Below the pieces are notes generated by a model. That model did no database searches, had not been told where the DNA came from, and saw only the letters and a program-made list of their open reading frames with translations. This document shows, piece after piece, positions 48,501-60,290 of a DNA stretch of 64,000 nt. Both the position numbers and the translations under genes were made by a program. The DNA comes from Polytrichum commune. Taxonomy: Eukaryota > Streptophyta > Polytrichopsida > Polytrichales > Polytrichaceae. The stretch's first letter is position 1, and every line of letters starts with the position of its first letter. The stretch spans positions 75,035,554 to 75,099,553 of the forward strand of contig OX485803.1 of assembly GCA_950295325.1 (NCBI GenBank). The letters are read 5' to 3'.

Positions 48501-51500
48501 ACACCATTCTAGGTTCAACAGTGGACACAATTGGGAGGGCCTATGTGACCACTTAAAGAGAAAGAAAATCTTCACTTTGATGACTTATAACTTTTCCATC
48601 TCACCTCCGATTCTGATGAAACTTGAAAAGACAATCTTTGTGATTCACTCATTGCAATTGCTAGCAGGATGAAACAAATTCCAATCCAGTCCAACAGTTA
48701 AAATTGTTTGTGGATTTAAAAGTGCCCACAATAGGGCCACATACCTTACTTGATGTTATGGTTGCTAGTGATTAATATGGCTTAACCATATGAGTATGCA
48801 GCACCACATGAGAGCTTCTTGATTTAGTGGCACTAGATCGTTCTCTAAAAAGGTTTAGCAACCTTGAAATTTTAAGATCATCAGTCTTGGATATATTGTG
48901 CCATTATAAACCCCAAAATCCAAAATCCTAGAGGTGACATGTGTAATCAGAAGTTTGACCTTGTGAAGACGACCCCGTACTTGTGGTGCCGGAGCTACGA
49001 TGCGAAGATGTCCGCCCAGATGCAAGTTGAGAGGGACCAATTAAAGAGTCGGGTGCATATCGCTCCAAATCATCAACGTCAATGTCGAGCAGTTTCATGT
49101 CAAACGGAGCAATGTTCACAACACAAAGACTTGGCAATTCAAATAAACCCATCGCACGGAGGACATCAGAAGGAATATATGCACTTTGGACACGGAGAAA
49201 TTCTTCCCGGTGCTCCACTTCTATGTCCCTCTTCCTTGCGAGCTTCTCCGCCATTTGGCCTGCCTGTCACCAACACAATTTATACACTTAGAATCACACA
49301 TGTTTTTTAAGCCTAGTGCAGTGATATACATTTTTTTCTCAAACATGTCTGTTGTAGATGCATTTAACTGCACCCAAATAGGTTCCAAAACAGCTCTGAT
49401 CATAGTATAGACATCTGAAATGTAAATGGCCATCCTGTGAACTGACGAATGTATCTGCACAAAATGTCTCATTGAGTGAGGGGACAAAAGACCGAGTGAT
49501 GTCCCCTTAGTTGACAAAAACCATCTGGAAAAACTGAATCTCATCTGTTCTTTTCCCTTGTCACCCTGTGTATCCAAACCCTTGAACTTCCTTGTGCCTT
49601 CCAAGAGGAAATACATTCGTGAAAACAAATGTAGAGTGCCATTTCGGTATAAAGATCTAGAGTGTGTCATCGTACATTGCCTACCAAATTTACTCTTGAG
49701 CAAGCATCCTCCCCATACTCCATGTGGTAGTACACTAAATGTAAGAAAACATTCTGCAACGACAAGTACACTTCGGAAGAAGAACCAAAAAGTTAAAATA
49801 CACTCCCACAAGTGCTAAAGTAGCTTGGGGTACAAGAGGTCTGTTGGGAAATTGAGTAGAGCTGGTAAATACATCTTCCATGTAAAGTTACCTGTCCCAT
49901 GTAAAGTTTTACAGCTGCCTTTCGTCGAACCACTTCAGCCAGACATGCTTTGTAGGCTGGCCCAACTCGAGGGACCAGTCTCAAGTCCCTAAAAATGTTA
50001 TCCTGCAAATGAACAAGAATATTTGTTAGTGTTAAAGATAATGTCATGGGAGGGTGAAAAATGCAGTGAACCCCCCACAGCCCATATAACACAACTTAAG
50101 GGTTGACACTGGATCCAGAACCAGAGACATCTATTGAGTCCAGCAGGACTCAGCTGTGAATAATTGACCACAATATGGGGAGGAAGTTTTATTACTACAC
50201 TCCTAGTACTTTGTTCCATCCGCTGTCAAATTTTGTTATTAAGCTATGAATTTGGGTGAAAGCTCCAACCTTTGAAATCTGTTTTTAAAAAGATTCAAAG
50301 CATCATAGGAATCCATGGTTTGAGAGGAACAGTCTGAAAGTTCCAAATTTTGAGTACTACCAGAGCCTTTTTCTAGCAGTAGGTAGTATACATAAAAGGA
50401 TGCAAAAAAGGAAGTCATAGCCACAATCGCATTAACATGGCCAAAAAAAAAGAGTTCTAACCTCCATGACAGCAGCAGCCATAATTAGCAAAAAATTTCA
50501 TTGAACTGTTGGGAATTCTTTATTAATCTCTGGATTAAATCAATCTAAGCCTAAACAGGAACACCACCATACCTGATGAGAAAGAGCATCTCTGAAAACT
50601 GCCAACCGGTTTCGCATGTCTCGAATATTCGCCTGAAGTGAGGCAACCAATTGGAGTTGCCCATGGACAAACAAATTCATCGCGTTCTTGCTCTTTGTAC
50701 AATGTTCTTGAAGTTCTTGAAGATCCCAATCACAAGCTTCCAAACGTGGAAGATGGTTGTTTTTGTGCACCTCGTACATAGGTCCTAATCCCAGGACAAG
50801 ATCATGCGGTCGAAATGCACCTGAATCTTGATTCTCCCTAATTGCATCATCCACCAATTTCTTCACAGTGCTCACATCCTTGCTGCAATTGCAACATTGA
50901 ACAATGTCAACGTCAATGTCAATGTCAAAGTCTTAGCTTGAGATGATCAGCCCATCAAAAAACTTAAAACACGCAGACAGGATGCTTGCTCAGCTTCACA
51001 CACCATTTCCTATGAGAATACACCAAAAGTGGGATCCATAACAATCATAAGTAGCTTATGTTGGTTCCAATGCAATGGAATAATTCTTAGGTAATCCAGA
51101 GAACCTAAGAATGATTCCAACAGAGACGCACCTCCTCCAATTGAAACTTGGTAGATGGAAGAAGGCTTTGTGTCCAAAGATAGGGAACAATGAGGTGTCA
51201 ATTGATGAGAATTTGCCACTTGACTACACCCGGTATTCATGCATGTACTCAAGGATCTTGATTCTTGATGAAAAAATTTCGTGCAGCTAGGATAGAAAGA
51301 GGACGTCATTACAAATGCTTCAGAATGCAATAATAGCTTCCATATCACTGCAGCTACAGAATTAATGACAGTGATCACTAAACCAATATGACCAAGATAG
51401 ATGGTACTATTGTTTTAACAGATGTTGATGTCAATTTTAACAACGTTTGCGGTGTTGTTTAGCACACAGTTCCAGCAACCAAATAGAAATTGAATACTAT

Positions 51501-52866
51501 AGCACTGACCTTCTCAGAACTTCTAATCTACTGCTTACAACAGAAGAATGAAATTTACCAAGACAAATCGATCAACCGGTAACTTACAAGACCTAAGGTA
51601 AATGTGCCTACATCAAACACAACAATAATCTGGAGACTTATATTTGAGTGGTATGTGGTTAGGTGTGGATCTAGAAACTGACATCAAAGAGACAAGTGTT
51701 GAAGAGAGATTGGACTACATGCTCAAAATATGCTAGTCATTCTAGGCTCAATAGTCAGCATGATTGGGAGAACCGATATGACCACTTAATGAGCACCAAT
51801 CATAAGCAAGTGACTTCGGGCACGATTTGGATTTCTAATCATCTTCCACTAATTGCGTATATCATATCCTACAAGAAGTGGGTCCAGAGAGAAGAGTATC
51901 CATGTAAGGCATGTCTACCTTAACAATTTAGATATGAAAAATCAAAGCCCACCTGAGAGTCTGGATGATAGAAGCTTGCTCTTCCACAAGTCCAGAATGC
52001 CTACTCAATGCTTCTTCAAGTTCTTGTAAGTTGATAGGCGGTTGTGCATTAAAAAGGGCTTCAACACTTTGTTGCAGTCCTGAGTACATCGTCCGCAGTT
52101 CCCCCACTTTGCCTCCAAATTGTTCATGTGAATAACTGCACTCCTCTGCCAATTTCACAATGTGGGCTTCATCCACGAAATGAATCAATGCCTGCCATGT
52201 CCTCGTTCGCAGTGCCGGGTGCAATTTACACGCACGTAACCTTGTCAAATCACGTTGAAGATTTGACAATAAATACGTGTGCCTCTTATGTTGGCGCATG
52301 TATTGTTTCATGAACTCAGTGTACGCAGCGTCGATGTGTTTATAGTAGAGCTCCATGTTGTGTTGCGCGGTCCCAATCGCCATTTCTTGCACTTTCTGCT
52401 CTTGCAGTAGCCTCCCACAAATCTCAAGCCGTTTTTGGCTTGCGGAAAATAATGCGTGCCCCTTCTGGAAGTGGAACTTGAATTCAGTTTCGTATGATGG
52501 GAGCATCTTGAGTGCAGGGTCCACCGCATCCTCTAATGGGTGCTTGAATTGTCCAGTCACACTAGGTTTAGGTATAACTATCTCCACCTCCTCCAAATCT
52601 TCAACAAGTCCTGCAAGGGTATCACTACCCACTAACCTAGATTTGTTATACAAAAACACGTGCTGGGTGTCATCAGGGAGCTTGTAAATCCCAAGTGATT
52701 GACTTGGATCTAATCTCATGTCCCCACATATTAGCATCTGTTCCGACGGAGGAATGTTGGTATAAGGAACAAGTGCATTTTGAATCAACTCAATACGTGT
52801 TGTCTCCTCGCATTCCACCTCAATCGTGCGCCCACTTTCAGCTATGTATATGAACATCTTGCTCAT
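42544..52866 (-). CDS. ATG11: Autophagy-related protein 11 (plant-type scaffold)
   Basis: Coding exons, 5' to 3': 52866-51953, 50882-50573, 50002-49892, 49263-48960, 48307-47985, 47262-46851, 46308-46231, 45593-45316, 44154-43940 and 42706-42544. All joins use GT-AG and keep phase, giving about 1,035 codons to TGA at 42,546-42,544. In plants ATG11 is the scaffold of the ATG1/ATG13 kinase complex at the forming autophagosome. The N-terminus (MFIYIAESGRTIEVECEETT) is the ubiquitin-like fold, followed by an ATG17-like helical region. MAEKLARKRDIEVEHREEFL and CAHLENRLHEAREEA are strongly conserved in plant ATG11. Coiled coil fills the middle. Exon 10 encodes VEFRKAIQVLAERVG, the start of the conserved C-terminal part, then stops. 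The usual final segment was not found, so the protein is truncated or the last exons were missed. Start: first ATG after TTTGC. Confidence 0.9.
43020..43236. mobile_element. MITE in ATG11 intron 9
   Basis: Imperfect inverted repeat of about 50 bases: AAAATGGAACTATCTAGCTT on the left and AAAATGGAAGTACGTAGCTT reverse complemented on the right, both continuing to TTTTGTGCAT and AGAGG(G)CC. It is noncoding. Confidence 0.65.
45036..45078. repeat. C-rich tract in ATG11 intron 8
   Basis: A run of C interrupted by single T residues, on the strand opposite the gene (so G-rich in the transcript). Confidence 0.8.
45090..45215 (-). repeat. Family F copy in ATG11 intron 8
   Basis: It holds GACTATTGAGTCTAGAATGG, a CAGTCCAATCTCT block, an ACATGTCTTTTTAGTGTCC block and AAATATAGGTGT. 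Confidence 0.75.
45967..46120 (-). repeat. Family F copy in ATG11 intron 7
   Basis: It holds TCCTCCCAATTGTGTTG, GATTGAGTCTATAGTGG, AGTCCAATCTCTTTTAAACA and CTAATATAGGTGT. Same orientation as the neighbouring copy at 45,090. Confidence 0.75.
48385..48610 (+). repeat. Family F copy in ATG11 intron 4
   Basis: Plus orientation, opposite to the copies in introns 7 and 8: CACCTATATTTGAGTGGTAT, AGATTGGACTATGTGCTC and CAATTGGGAGGGCCTATGTG. Confidence 0.75.
51060..51330. repeat. Repeat shared with 56,040-56,310
   Basis: From AACTTGGTAGATGG through GAGGTGTC(A/G)ATT, TTGCCACTTGACTA, GGA(T/C)CTTGATTCTTG and AGCTAG(G/A)ATAGAAAG, this block matches the one at about 56,155-56,310. It lies in ATG11 intron 1 and is noncoding. 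Confidence 0.6.
51635..51925 (+). repeat. Family F copy in ATG11 intron 1 (near full length)
   Basis: It runs from TATATTTGAGTGGTATGTGG through AGATTGGACTACATGCTC, AATAGTCAGCATGATTGGGA and CACTTAATGAGCAC to ACAAGAAGTGGGTCCAGAGA. About 290 bp. Confidence 0.75.
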
Positions 52867-52919
52867 GCAAATTTTCTGGACTTGTTGGCGGCCCTCCTCC
52901 CTCCCCAAAAAATTGCTGC

Positions 52920-54430
52920 TTCCCTAGATGAATTTCTGATGACAGAAAGTATTCTATAGTTCAAATAAAAACCCTCAATTGACAGAGATTCGTGCTATCA
53001 ATAAGTTGGTTGATCTACTTGATGAACCCTAAACCCTAAACCTCCATCAGCTGAAACTTCAATCTGCCTGCAAAAACACACCGAATCACGAAGGTTATAA
53101 AAGTACACCGTTGTGCACAAGAATTGCACAACTGTGAGCTGGAGCGATGATGTAATCGGAGGTTAATACAGAATAAACGTTAAGGATATGTTTTTGTGTT
53201 CTCAAATAATTCCAAGATAAAGCAATTATCTCCAATGTGAAGAAGAGAGAATCCCAGAGAGACAGAGATTAGAAAATGAATGGCAATACAGAAAGCGAGA
53301 CATAGATCAAGTAGCGATGAGCTCTGAAAGTTCTTGGCGATGTACTTTCCTATCTTATCAACTCACTATTTTATCAACCCACTTAGGAAAGGAAAGACAC
53401 TTCAAAGGCAAACCGACCCAGGATGTTGTTAACACTCCAACCACCGAATCACATAGCATAGACGCAAGGCAATTGGGTTTAACTTAGAGAGAGGCCATCT
53501 GCCGACTTTAGGGATTACACCATCAAATTATGACAAAATTGGATCAAAGATTGTGACAAAGGTGTAGCTTGCAAGCACAAAAAAGCCGATCAAAACAAAC
53601 TGCAATCAAGCAAGAACACCACAAACAAAGCACTCAGACCTCCAAACCCACTAATCAATTGTCCTCAAACCTACTCTCCAAAATTGGAAGAAGAAACATA
53701 ACGTGTTCTCCGCCAGCTAGAATCTTAATTGCGTACCAACACTACTAAATCATCAACACTAAGTAATTCATGCAAAGAGACCTATTCTAAGTCTCCAAGA
53801 TATGCCGGCGCAAATACCAAGACAAACTTGACCAAACATGTGTAGGGTTCCACCTCTATTTGGACCACCTCGGATTTCCAATTCGAAAGAAATAATCGAC
53901 CAAAATTGAAGCAATCGCCCACTTAAATTATGTGTGCTATGCCCCTGAACCCTGAATTCTCACAAAAACTTGCAGATCTAAGCTATGCTAGTACACTTCT
54001 TGAATTCCGCCTAAGTATCCATACCACTTATTTTGAGTAGGTAAGCTTCAAAGGGTCATCATCTTACCCTCTGATCTTGAAGCGGTGGGTCATAGAAAAA
54101 TACAATTTCTTTTGGAAAGCCTACTTGCTGGTTGTTGAAAACTTATGCAGAACCGACCACCACCACCTTGAAGTACCACGAAGCGTCTCCAGCAAAGAAT
54201 CCCACCGTTGATAAGAAATAGTCACCACACCGACTACGATGTTTGATACTCGAAATGATGATGATGTTTCAACTACTGCTAACTTATGTATGTATGTAAG
54301 TAGGTTATATCCAAAATGAGTGAGTCACGCAGGAATTGATGATGGAGAATTGTTTCGGATAGAATGAAGATCACATACTTAAGTAAATAGGTATGACACG
54401 CCGACACAAGCATCTTCCCTTAACATTGGT
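52920..54430 (-). promoter_or_regulatory. ATG11 5' leader region with telo-box and probable leader intron
   Basis: 53,026-53,042 contains CCCTAAACCCTAAACC, a plant telo-box type motif often found near starts of housekeeping genes. On the minus strand a TTTTTGCAG acceptor at about 53,074 suggests a noncoding first exon further upstream, possibly ending in 53.1-54.4 kb. The exact start site cannot be read. Confidence 0.4.
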
Positions 54431-56039
54431 GTGTGCGACACGTTGAAGTATGAAGTCGAGACGGTCACTCTTGCCTCGAGTGACGCACCGGGCCCTTTTT
54501 TGTGGAATTTCCTTTATTATATACTCCGATTTTTCTGGTTTTCAAAAAATCGGAAAATTTCCTTACAGCCAGTCAGACCATTTTCCGTCCCTTTTTTTTT
54601 AATTATTTCCCTCCTTTCATCATTTTTGCAAGTGGGTTAACTTTTTATGTCTTTTCGTAGGTTGTCCTTCACAGTGGTGGAACGGTCTGGACGGCAACGA
54701 GATTTATATTAGAATCTCCGACTTGTAACAAACGAATCATCTGATCCTCAGGCTCAACCTCGCGGAAACCGCTGGCGGTAACTTACCCTAAACTGCAAAT
54801 TTCAGAATGAAGTGCAAATTGGGTTGGTTTCAATTGGACGTTGCAACATCGAAAGCGTCATAGATGTAGGTATATGTTGTTTGAGTTGGTGGAAGAGCAT
54901 CTGATTTGCGGAGTAGAGGCCGGAGGATGTTTGAATAGTGCGTCTTTGCATCATCAGATTTATCCACAGGTACTAATTGTGATGGACTCCAGAGTACCCT
55001 CAATTCTTAGAAGTAAGTGTTTGGAGGTTAGACGTCCAAAACCGTCGATGATGAAGAGCACTAATTAATCTCTTTAGGGCGACTGACCATTTATGTTCCA
55101 GATTGCGCGAAAGCTTTCAAAAATGAGTCACTTCCCTCACTGCAATTTTAAATGATCTGGAATGTTGTGTTCTACTTTAGGGTTTAGATTAACATTTCAT
55201 TTCAATGTGTCCTTACATCTCAATGTAAACTCGCAAGTTGTCGTTTCTGTACCTCCGACAATTGTACAAGTTGTGTCCATTTTGTGAGCTTGTTGTAAAG
55301 CCAGAGAAATGAGGTGGTAAGTGTTGCATTCGACACGACAAGCTTCTAGAGGTGCCAGGTTGTGGATACAGTTGAGCGTTTTTGGTACTCCATTTTCGAA
55401 ATGTAAGCTTAGGTCCATTTAAACGTAATATTCTTCAAGATGGACCATTCTCTTGGAAAATTGAGTAGTACCAGATGCATTTAGTTTCTTGTCCAACTCC
55501 TTCAGGTTTATTTTTAGCCAGATCATAGGTACTTGCCTGGGTCTCAAACGATGAATGCCCAATGGCCTTTGCAAGTTTACCATGTAGATCGATCTCAGTG
55601 CACGTCAGCCTATCTTCCAACGAGCCTGAACAGGAAATAGGATTGTCGAGTTTTTCATGGTGCTTTAATTACTTGTGAGTGTAATTCTTTGAGCCCAGAT
55701 TTGTGTCCTCAACATTCTATCAATATCCGGTAGTCCTCTCTATGTCAAGATTCTACCTACTTGAAGATGAGACATAGCAGATAAAATTTAGAGTTGCCAT
55801 ATTTATGACATCTTTAAGTCTCCCTTAAGCTTTCAGAAATGTGCAAGGATTACTTACAAATCATGGGTTTTGCAGTATGGACGAAACTAATCCACAGCAT
55901 GTCGAGGTTTTCCATATTAGGGTTTGAAAAGGTGTGAAGTTTGTCATCCTTGAGCTATGCCAGCAACGTCAGCCCAAGTTTACATGCCATGGAGTGAAAA
56001 ATCCAATGAGCTAGAAACTTGACATCTTAGGGCAACGAA
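54431..56039. other. Intergenic stretch between ATG11 and the next gene
   Basis: No convincing coding region. Short frames (for example 54,841-55,068 plus) lack motifs. It probably holds the promoters of both flanking genes. Confidence 0.4.
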
Positions 56040-56310
56040 AGTACTTAAACTAGACTCCACAGCATTCTTTATTGGTCTAGTGGGTGCTCTCCCTAGGTAA
56101 GCATCTTGGAGAGTATACAGTTAGTGAGATTCTTTTTGACAAGCTTTTCAAGTTGTATCTTGGTAGATGGGAGAAGTCCTTGTCGAAGATTGAGGTGTCG
56201 ATTATTGAGAGCTTGCCACTTGACTATGCATGTAATCAAGGACCTTGATTCTTGGAAACTTATTCTTGAAGCTAGAATAGAAAGAAAACTTCCTTACACA
56301 TGCTTAACAT
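56040..56310. repeat. Repeat shared with ATG11 intron 1
   Basis: Counterpart of 51,060-51,330. It lies directly upstream of the tail-anchored protein gene and may form part of its promoter or leader. Confidence 0.6.
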
Positions 56311-56462
56311 TGCTAGGTAGGAGTATGAGGTGCTGCCTTGTTTCTCTATAACTCTGGCCTTCTGGATTTTTTTCTCATCCTTCAGTTTTCTGGATACTCA
56401 GTTCCTCGTGAGCCAGAAGTTTGAATTTTAACAAGAACAAATATGTGATGTACAGATGTACA

Positions 56463-57347
56463 ATGGGCCGGGGAAAATTCCTTTCAAGAAAGGAGTTGCC
56501 ACCAAGTACACAGTCGATTGAAGAATTGGAGCGCTCTTGGAATCCTCTTGTGAGGTTAGGGTTAGCATTCAAGAAGGTCCGTAGTTTAGCACCCGAATCA
56601 CAACCAAGCCCCTTGGAATGTGAAAAAGAATCTGTTAAGCCATTGTCAACACCGCCACCACGCCCCTTAGTTGACATTAATGATGTGAGAAAGTTAGTGA
56701 GAGAGAAACTGGGAATCACGAAAGAAATTTCTATGATTCCCGTTCCCGACTGTAGTACTTCTCCTCCAAATCATCCACAATTCTCTTCAAATGCCCATAC
56801 ATCTTCTTCGGAGACGACGCACATGTCATCTGAACATTCATACTCTTCTAATCCTTCCTTACTTCCTGCACATGGCGCAGCGTCAGGCGCACATGTTTTC
56901 GACATTGGCACCGTTGGTCACCCCATCCTGGAGATAGATGATAAAAAATGGAATGCTTCTGCAAACTCAGAAACTCAGAAACCAGCTACAAAATACAGCT
57001 GGTTTGTGGACCCACCAGCTTGGAATGGAAGCACGGGTCAGTCAGAGATGGAAGCGGTGAAAGAATTTATAAAGAGTACAGGTGAGTTTCTTGCGTATAT
57101 ACAAAGATGGGGATTGCCAGAAACTTCTTGGGAGAACAAAATGCCCTGGCATGTCCCACCTCCGAAAATCCTCGCAAGGGGTCTCCAGCGGCCTCCACAA
57201 CACTTTGCATCCGAGGAGGACAGGTTGATGTTTAATAGAAATGCACGGAAACGGAAGCCATATTTAACAGGGCACATACCCACATGGTACTTCATGGTTG
57301 CAAATTTCGCGCTTTTAGCATTTCTTGTTTCCAATCCATTTGGTTAA
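56463..57347 (+). CDS. Uncharacterised protein with C-terminal membrane anchor
   Basis: A single uninterrupted exon of 294 codons. Start ATG at 56,463 (MGRGKFLSRKEL). An in-frame ATG at 56,448 would add five residues. I do not recognise the family. Residues about 1-45 are basic, with ELERSWNPLVRLGLAF. Residues 60-160 are Ser/Pro-rich and probably disordered. About 185-265 looks conserved: SWFVDPPAWNGS, EFLAYIQRWGLPE, PPPKILARGLQRPP and RNARKRKPYL. The last 22 residues (WYFMVANFALLAFLVSNPFG) form one hydrophobic helix, so a tail-anchored membrane protein is likely, with the bulk in the cytosol. Codon use looks coding and no break is present. Confidence 0.75.
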   Translation: MGRGKFLSRKELPPSTQSIEELERSWNPLVRLGLAFKKVRSLAPESQPSPLECEKESVKPLSTPPPRPLVDINDVRKLVREKLGITKEISMIPVPDCSTSPPNHPQFSSNAHTSSSETTHMSSEHSYSSNPSLLPAHGAASGAHVFDIGTVGHPILEIDDKKWNASANSETQKPATKYSWFVDPPAWNGSTGQSEMEAVKEFIKSTGEFLAYIQRWGLPETSWENKMPWHVPPPKILARGLQRPPQHFASEEDRLMFNRNARKRKPYLTGHIPTWYFMVANFALLAFLVSNPFG

Positions 57348-58139
57348 TAAGGTACAGAGTCTGCACCTGAGCTGGATTCATATTTGTGTCACCCAACTTG
57401 TAACGTACATCTCTTCATCTCTCAATGTTGCAATTGTGATTCCTGCTTGGAGTTGTGCTTGCTCTTCAAGTTCAGGTGTGGAATATTTCTGTATGGTCGA
57501 GTGTCCCATTCTATGCTTTTCTTCTCTGTTCGCAGTGATCTTCATGTATGAAGAAGTTGTAGCGTTCAGATGTTCTTTGGCTCATGTTGTTGAACAATTT
57601 TGTAGGTTGCAGTAAATCTTTGCTCTTGACCATGAACTACTTCGTAACTATCAGCTCTACACATCAACAGCCATGCATGGATTTTGGAAAGCTTAATTTT
57701 CCTGTTCACTCTATAATGAGACTCCATGTGTAGGCTTTGATGAATTTAAGTGGCTTGTGAACATCTCCACTCCACATCTCTTCTCTTCATAGAGCCACAT
57801 GGAAGTGGTGAATTCACTAAGGCCATGGATGATGGTCATCCATTGTGATTGATACTTTAGGAACAGGTATATGATTGATAGCCGTAATCTGGTGTATTTT
57901 TTGCCTCCTGGACCTGTGTGATATTCATGCTCGAATGGTGTCTTGATTAGGTCAAGACAGCCATGATTCCAAACAACATACATTCTTTCAGATTGCAAAA
58001 GGATGTAATTACCGCAAGCAGGAAGTGTGGCAATTGGCTTCAGACTTCTCAAAATTGTGTTGATGCACACGCAAAGTAGCTTGATCTGCTTCCTACCATG
58101 TGTAATTAATCCTGGGAAAGCCAATCACACCACTATACA
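57348..58139. other. 3' flank of the tail-anchored protein gene
   Basis: No other gene is convincing. A minus-strand frame (57,711-58,124) lacks family signals. Confidence 0.4.
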
Positions 58140-58390
58140 ATGCTTTGATGTGGAAATTATGTGGTCACTCTTCTTAATTGAATGCCTATATTTGAGTGGT
58201 AGGTCTATGGTAAGGTCTGTAGTGAAGAATGGACACCATACAGAAACACGTTACGATGAGCACGGTTGTGAACACGATTGGGAGGAAGGGCTTACGAGAT
58301 CACTCAAAGAGATAAATAATCTTCATTTTATCCTCTTGTAACTTTCACATCTCAACTCAAATTCTATACTGAAACTTGGAAATGGCAACT
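58140..58390 (+). repeat. Family F copy
   Basis: TCACTCTTCTTAATTGAATG, then TATATTTGAGTGGTAGGTC, AAGAATGGACACC, GATTGGGAGGAAGGGCTTA and CTTTCACATCTCAACTC. Confidence 0.7.
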
Positions 58391-58759
58391 CCTTACCCGT
58401 AATGTACGTTAGATGAGGTTCAAGGAAGCAACCCCAAAGCAAACCAGCATGAAACTGAACGGCCCCTCTCAAGCTCTTTCCGTCTTTCATGGCCACAATG
58501 AACCTCTCCCAAAAGATGTCAATAAGGAAATGAGATTCTTCAAATGAGGGGCAATGTTGTGAAAACCTTTCCTCTACTAAGGGAGACGTGCCTAGTTCAT
58601 TACTTGTCTTAAGCAGACACCTATATTTGAATAGTATGTGGTCTTGTGAGGCTTCAAGGATGGATTCCAAAAAGACGTGTGTTTAAAAGAGATTGGACTA
58701 TGTGCTCAATATATGATGACCATTCTAGACTCAATAGTCAACATAATTAGGAGGACTTA

Positions 58760-60097
58760 CAATTGTACCTCTTTAGTACAACAACCTTGACATGATGACA
58801 CAAACTTTGTAAACCAAACTTTCAGTTAAAAATCTACCTCAATAATACGATTGTGTTATTGTTAATACAACACTCTTGGACCCCCAACAATGTCATATTA
58901 TAGAGGTAGTAATGCATGGTAACACATGTCATACATGGTGCGTCCCAAACAGGTATAAGTACATAGTTAATACTAAATATATGTAACTTTCACATATGAA
59001 ATGTGGATAAAAGAAATTTTAATGTAAAATGATGTTAAAACATGGGGCTTTAGGGAATTAGGTTCTCTATCCCAAAACCTAATCAAGAGACTCATTAGCT
59101 TCCGTCTCTTCGCAACAATTTTCACCTAAACCCTAAACCAAGGTGCACAATATGTTTTTGAGTGTATTTCTACCTCCTCATCGCACAAGTGTGGTGCAAC
59201 CACTTGACCAAGATATAATTGTTTGCTTTCAAATTGCAATACAAGTGCAAGTTGCTCAAGAGGGCTTTATCACAATTTGATTCAGATCAACAACATGATT
59301 TGAAAAAGGTTGTATTTAATATCAAACAAGCAACTCTTTGGAGCTATAAGGTTTAGATAGATATGGATCCTCGAATTATCCAAAATTGTTGAAGAAAATC
59401 AAGAATTTTGCCACCTGATTGGAGTGCAAACTTTGCTAATGAGGATCAACAAGAAAAATCAAAGACTAAACAAAGAGTTCAAAGATTTGGCACTCCTCGT
59501 ATGAAAATTGTAGCTTGGACAAGATGAGATGCCATTTGAAGATCATTTGATAGCAGAAGGTGAAGACATCATGGAAGTTGAATATTGCATGTCAAAATTA
59601 GTTGATAGGGCCTTGGGACAAAGAATAAAGTCACCTAGTTTTGACCTTAATGCAAAGCCCTTGGACTCTCTAGATATTGACGAGAGACCTCCACTTATTG
59701 TGAAATTGGCAGCTACTCAACATCATGCTCATTTTTTAATTGCATTTTTGATGGAGAACCCATTAAAGTTTACTCTTGCAAACATAATGAAACTACAAGC
59801 CATATCAGAGAAACTAAATAAGTTATATGTTGTTAATTTGAAATAACAACATCAACGAATTATTGATTCCTTCTTCAAATCCACATAGATTTCATGAGAG
59901 AAATTTACATATTTGTAAAAACATTTGTAAAAATATTTATTTTGTATATGTGGCAAAATATCTAATGTGTGTTTTCATGAAGTACCTCCTCATCATAACA
60001 AAGAAGTCCAATTTGTCATATTATCGAATATGTGACACCTCGATAACACAACGATTTTCTCGTTTCTCAAATGTATCAGATTAAAGAGGTAGGACTG
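58760..60097 (+). mobile_element. pogo/Tigger-like DNA transposon, TA duplication, dead
   Basis: The ends are CAATTGTACCTCTTTAGTAC and, reverse complemented, CAGTCCTACCTCTTTAATCT. TA flanks both sides (58,758-58,759 and 60,098-60,099). It is about 1.34 kb and sits inside a family F repeat. Only the C-terminal part of the transposase survives (59,529-59,888). Confidence 0.8.
59529..59888 (+). pseudogene. pogo/Tigger-like transposase C-terminal relic
   Basis: It has an open frame of 105 codons, a TAA at 59,844, then QHQRIIDSFFKST and a stop in the same frame. QRIIDSFF fits the PCNA-binding PIP box typical of pogo-type transposase ends. Upstream, scattered frames (59,400-59,520) retain a few more coding-looking pieces. 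No DDE triad is visible. Confidence 0.7.
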
Positions 60098-60290
60098 TAT
60101 AGGACCATTTCACAAGCACAAGAATATTCACTTGAGAATGACTAACATATTCATATAAGCTCCAAAAATTATGAGGAAAGCCACTACTGCCTTGATTTAG
60201 ATTTGCTAACCATCTCCTATTGATCGTGCTTTTCATATCAGAGGAGAACGGGTTAGTAGCAAAATGTAACCATTTAAGACCCATGTACCT

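Larger units (their letters stand above)
58610..60290 (+). repeat. Family F copy split by the pogo-like element
   Basis: 58,610-58,759 carries the first half (CTATATTTGAATAGTATGTG through CAATAGTCAACATAATTAGG). 60,098-60,290 carries the rest (CACAAGCACAAGAATATTCA through TCAGAGGAGAACGGG). The halves join across a TA, matching the intact copy at 11,810-12,210. Confidence 0.75.

Noticed and set aside
49221-49811. Long minus-strand frame of 196 codons in ATG11 intron 3
   Set aside because: It lies between well-supported exons and does not match ATG11 or any family I know; probably intron read-through.
57711-58124. Minus-strand frame of 137 codons
   Set aside because: No motif, and no exon structure around it.
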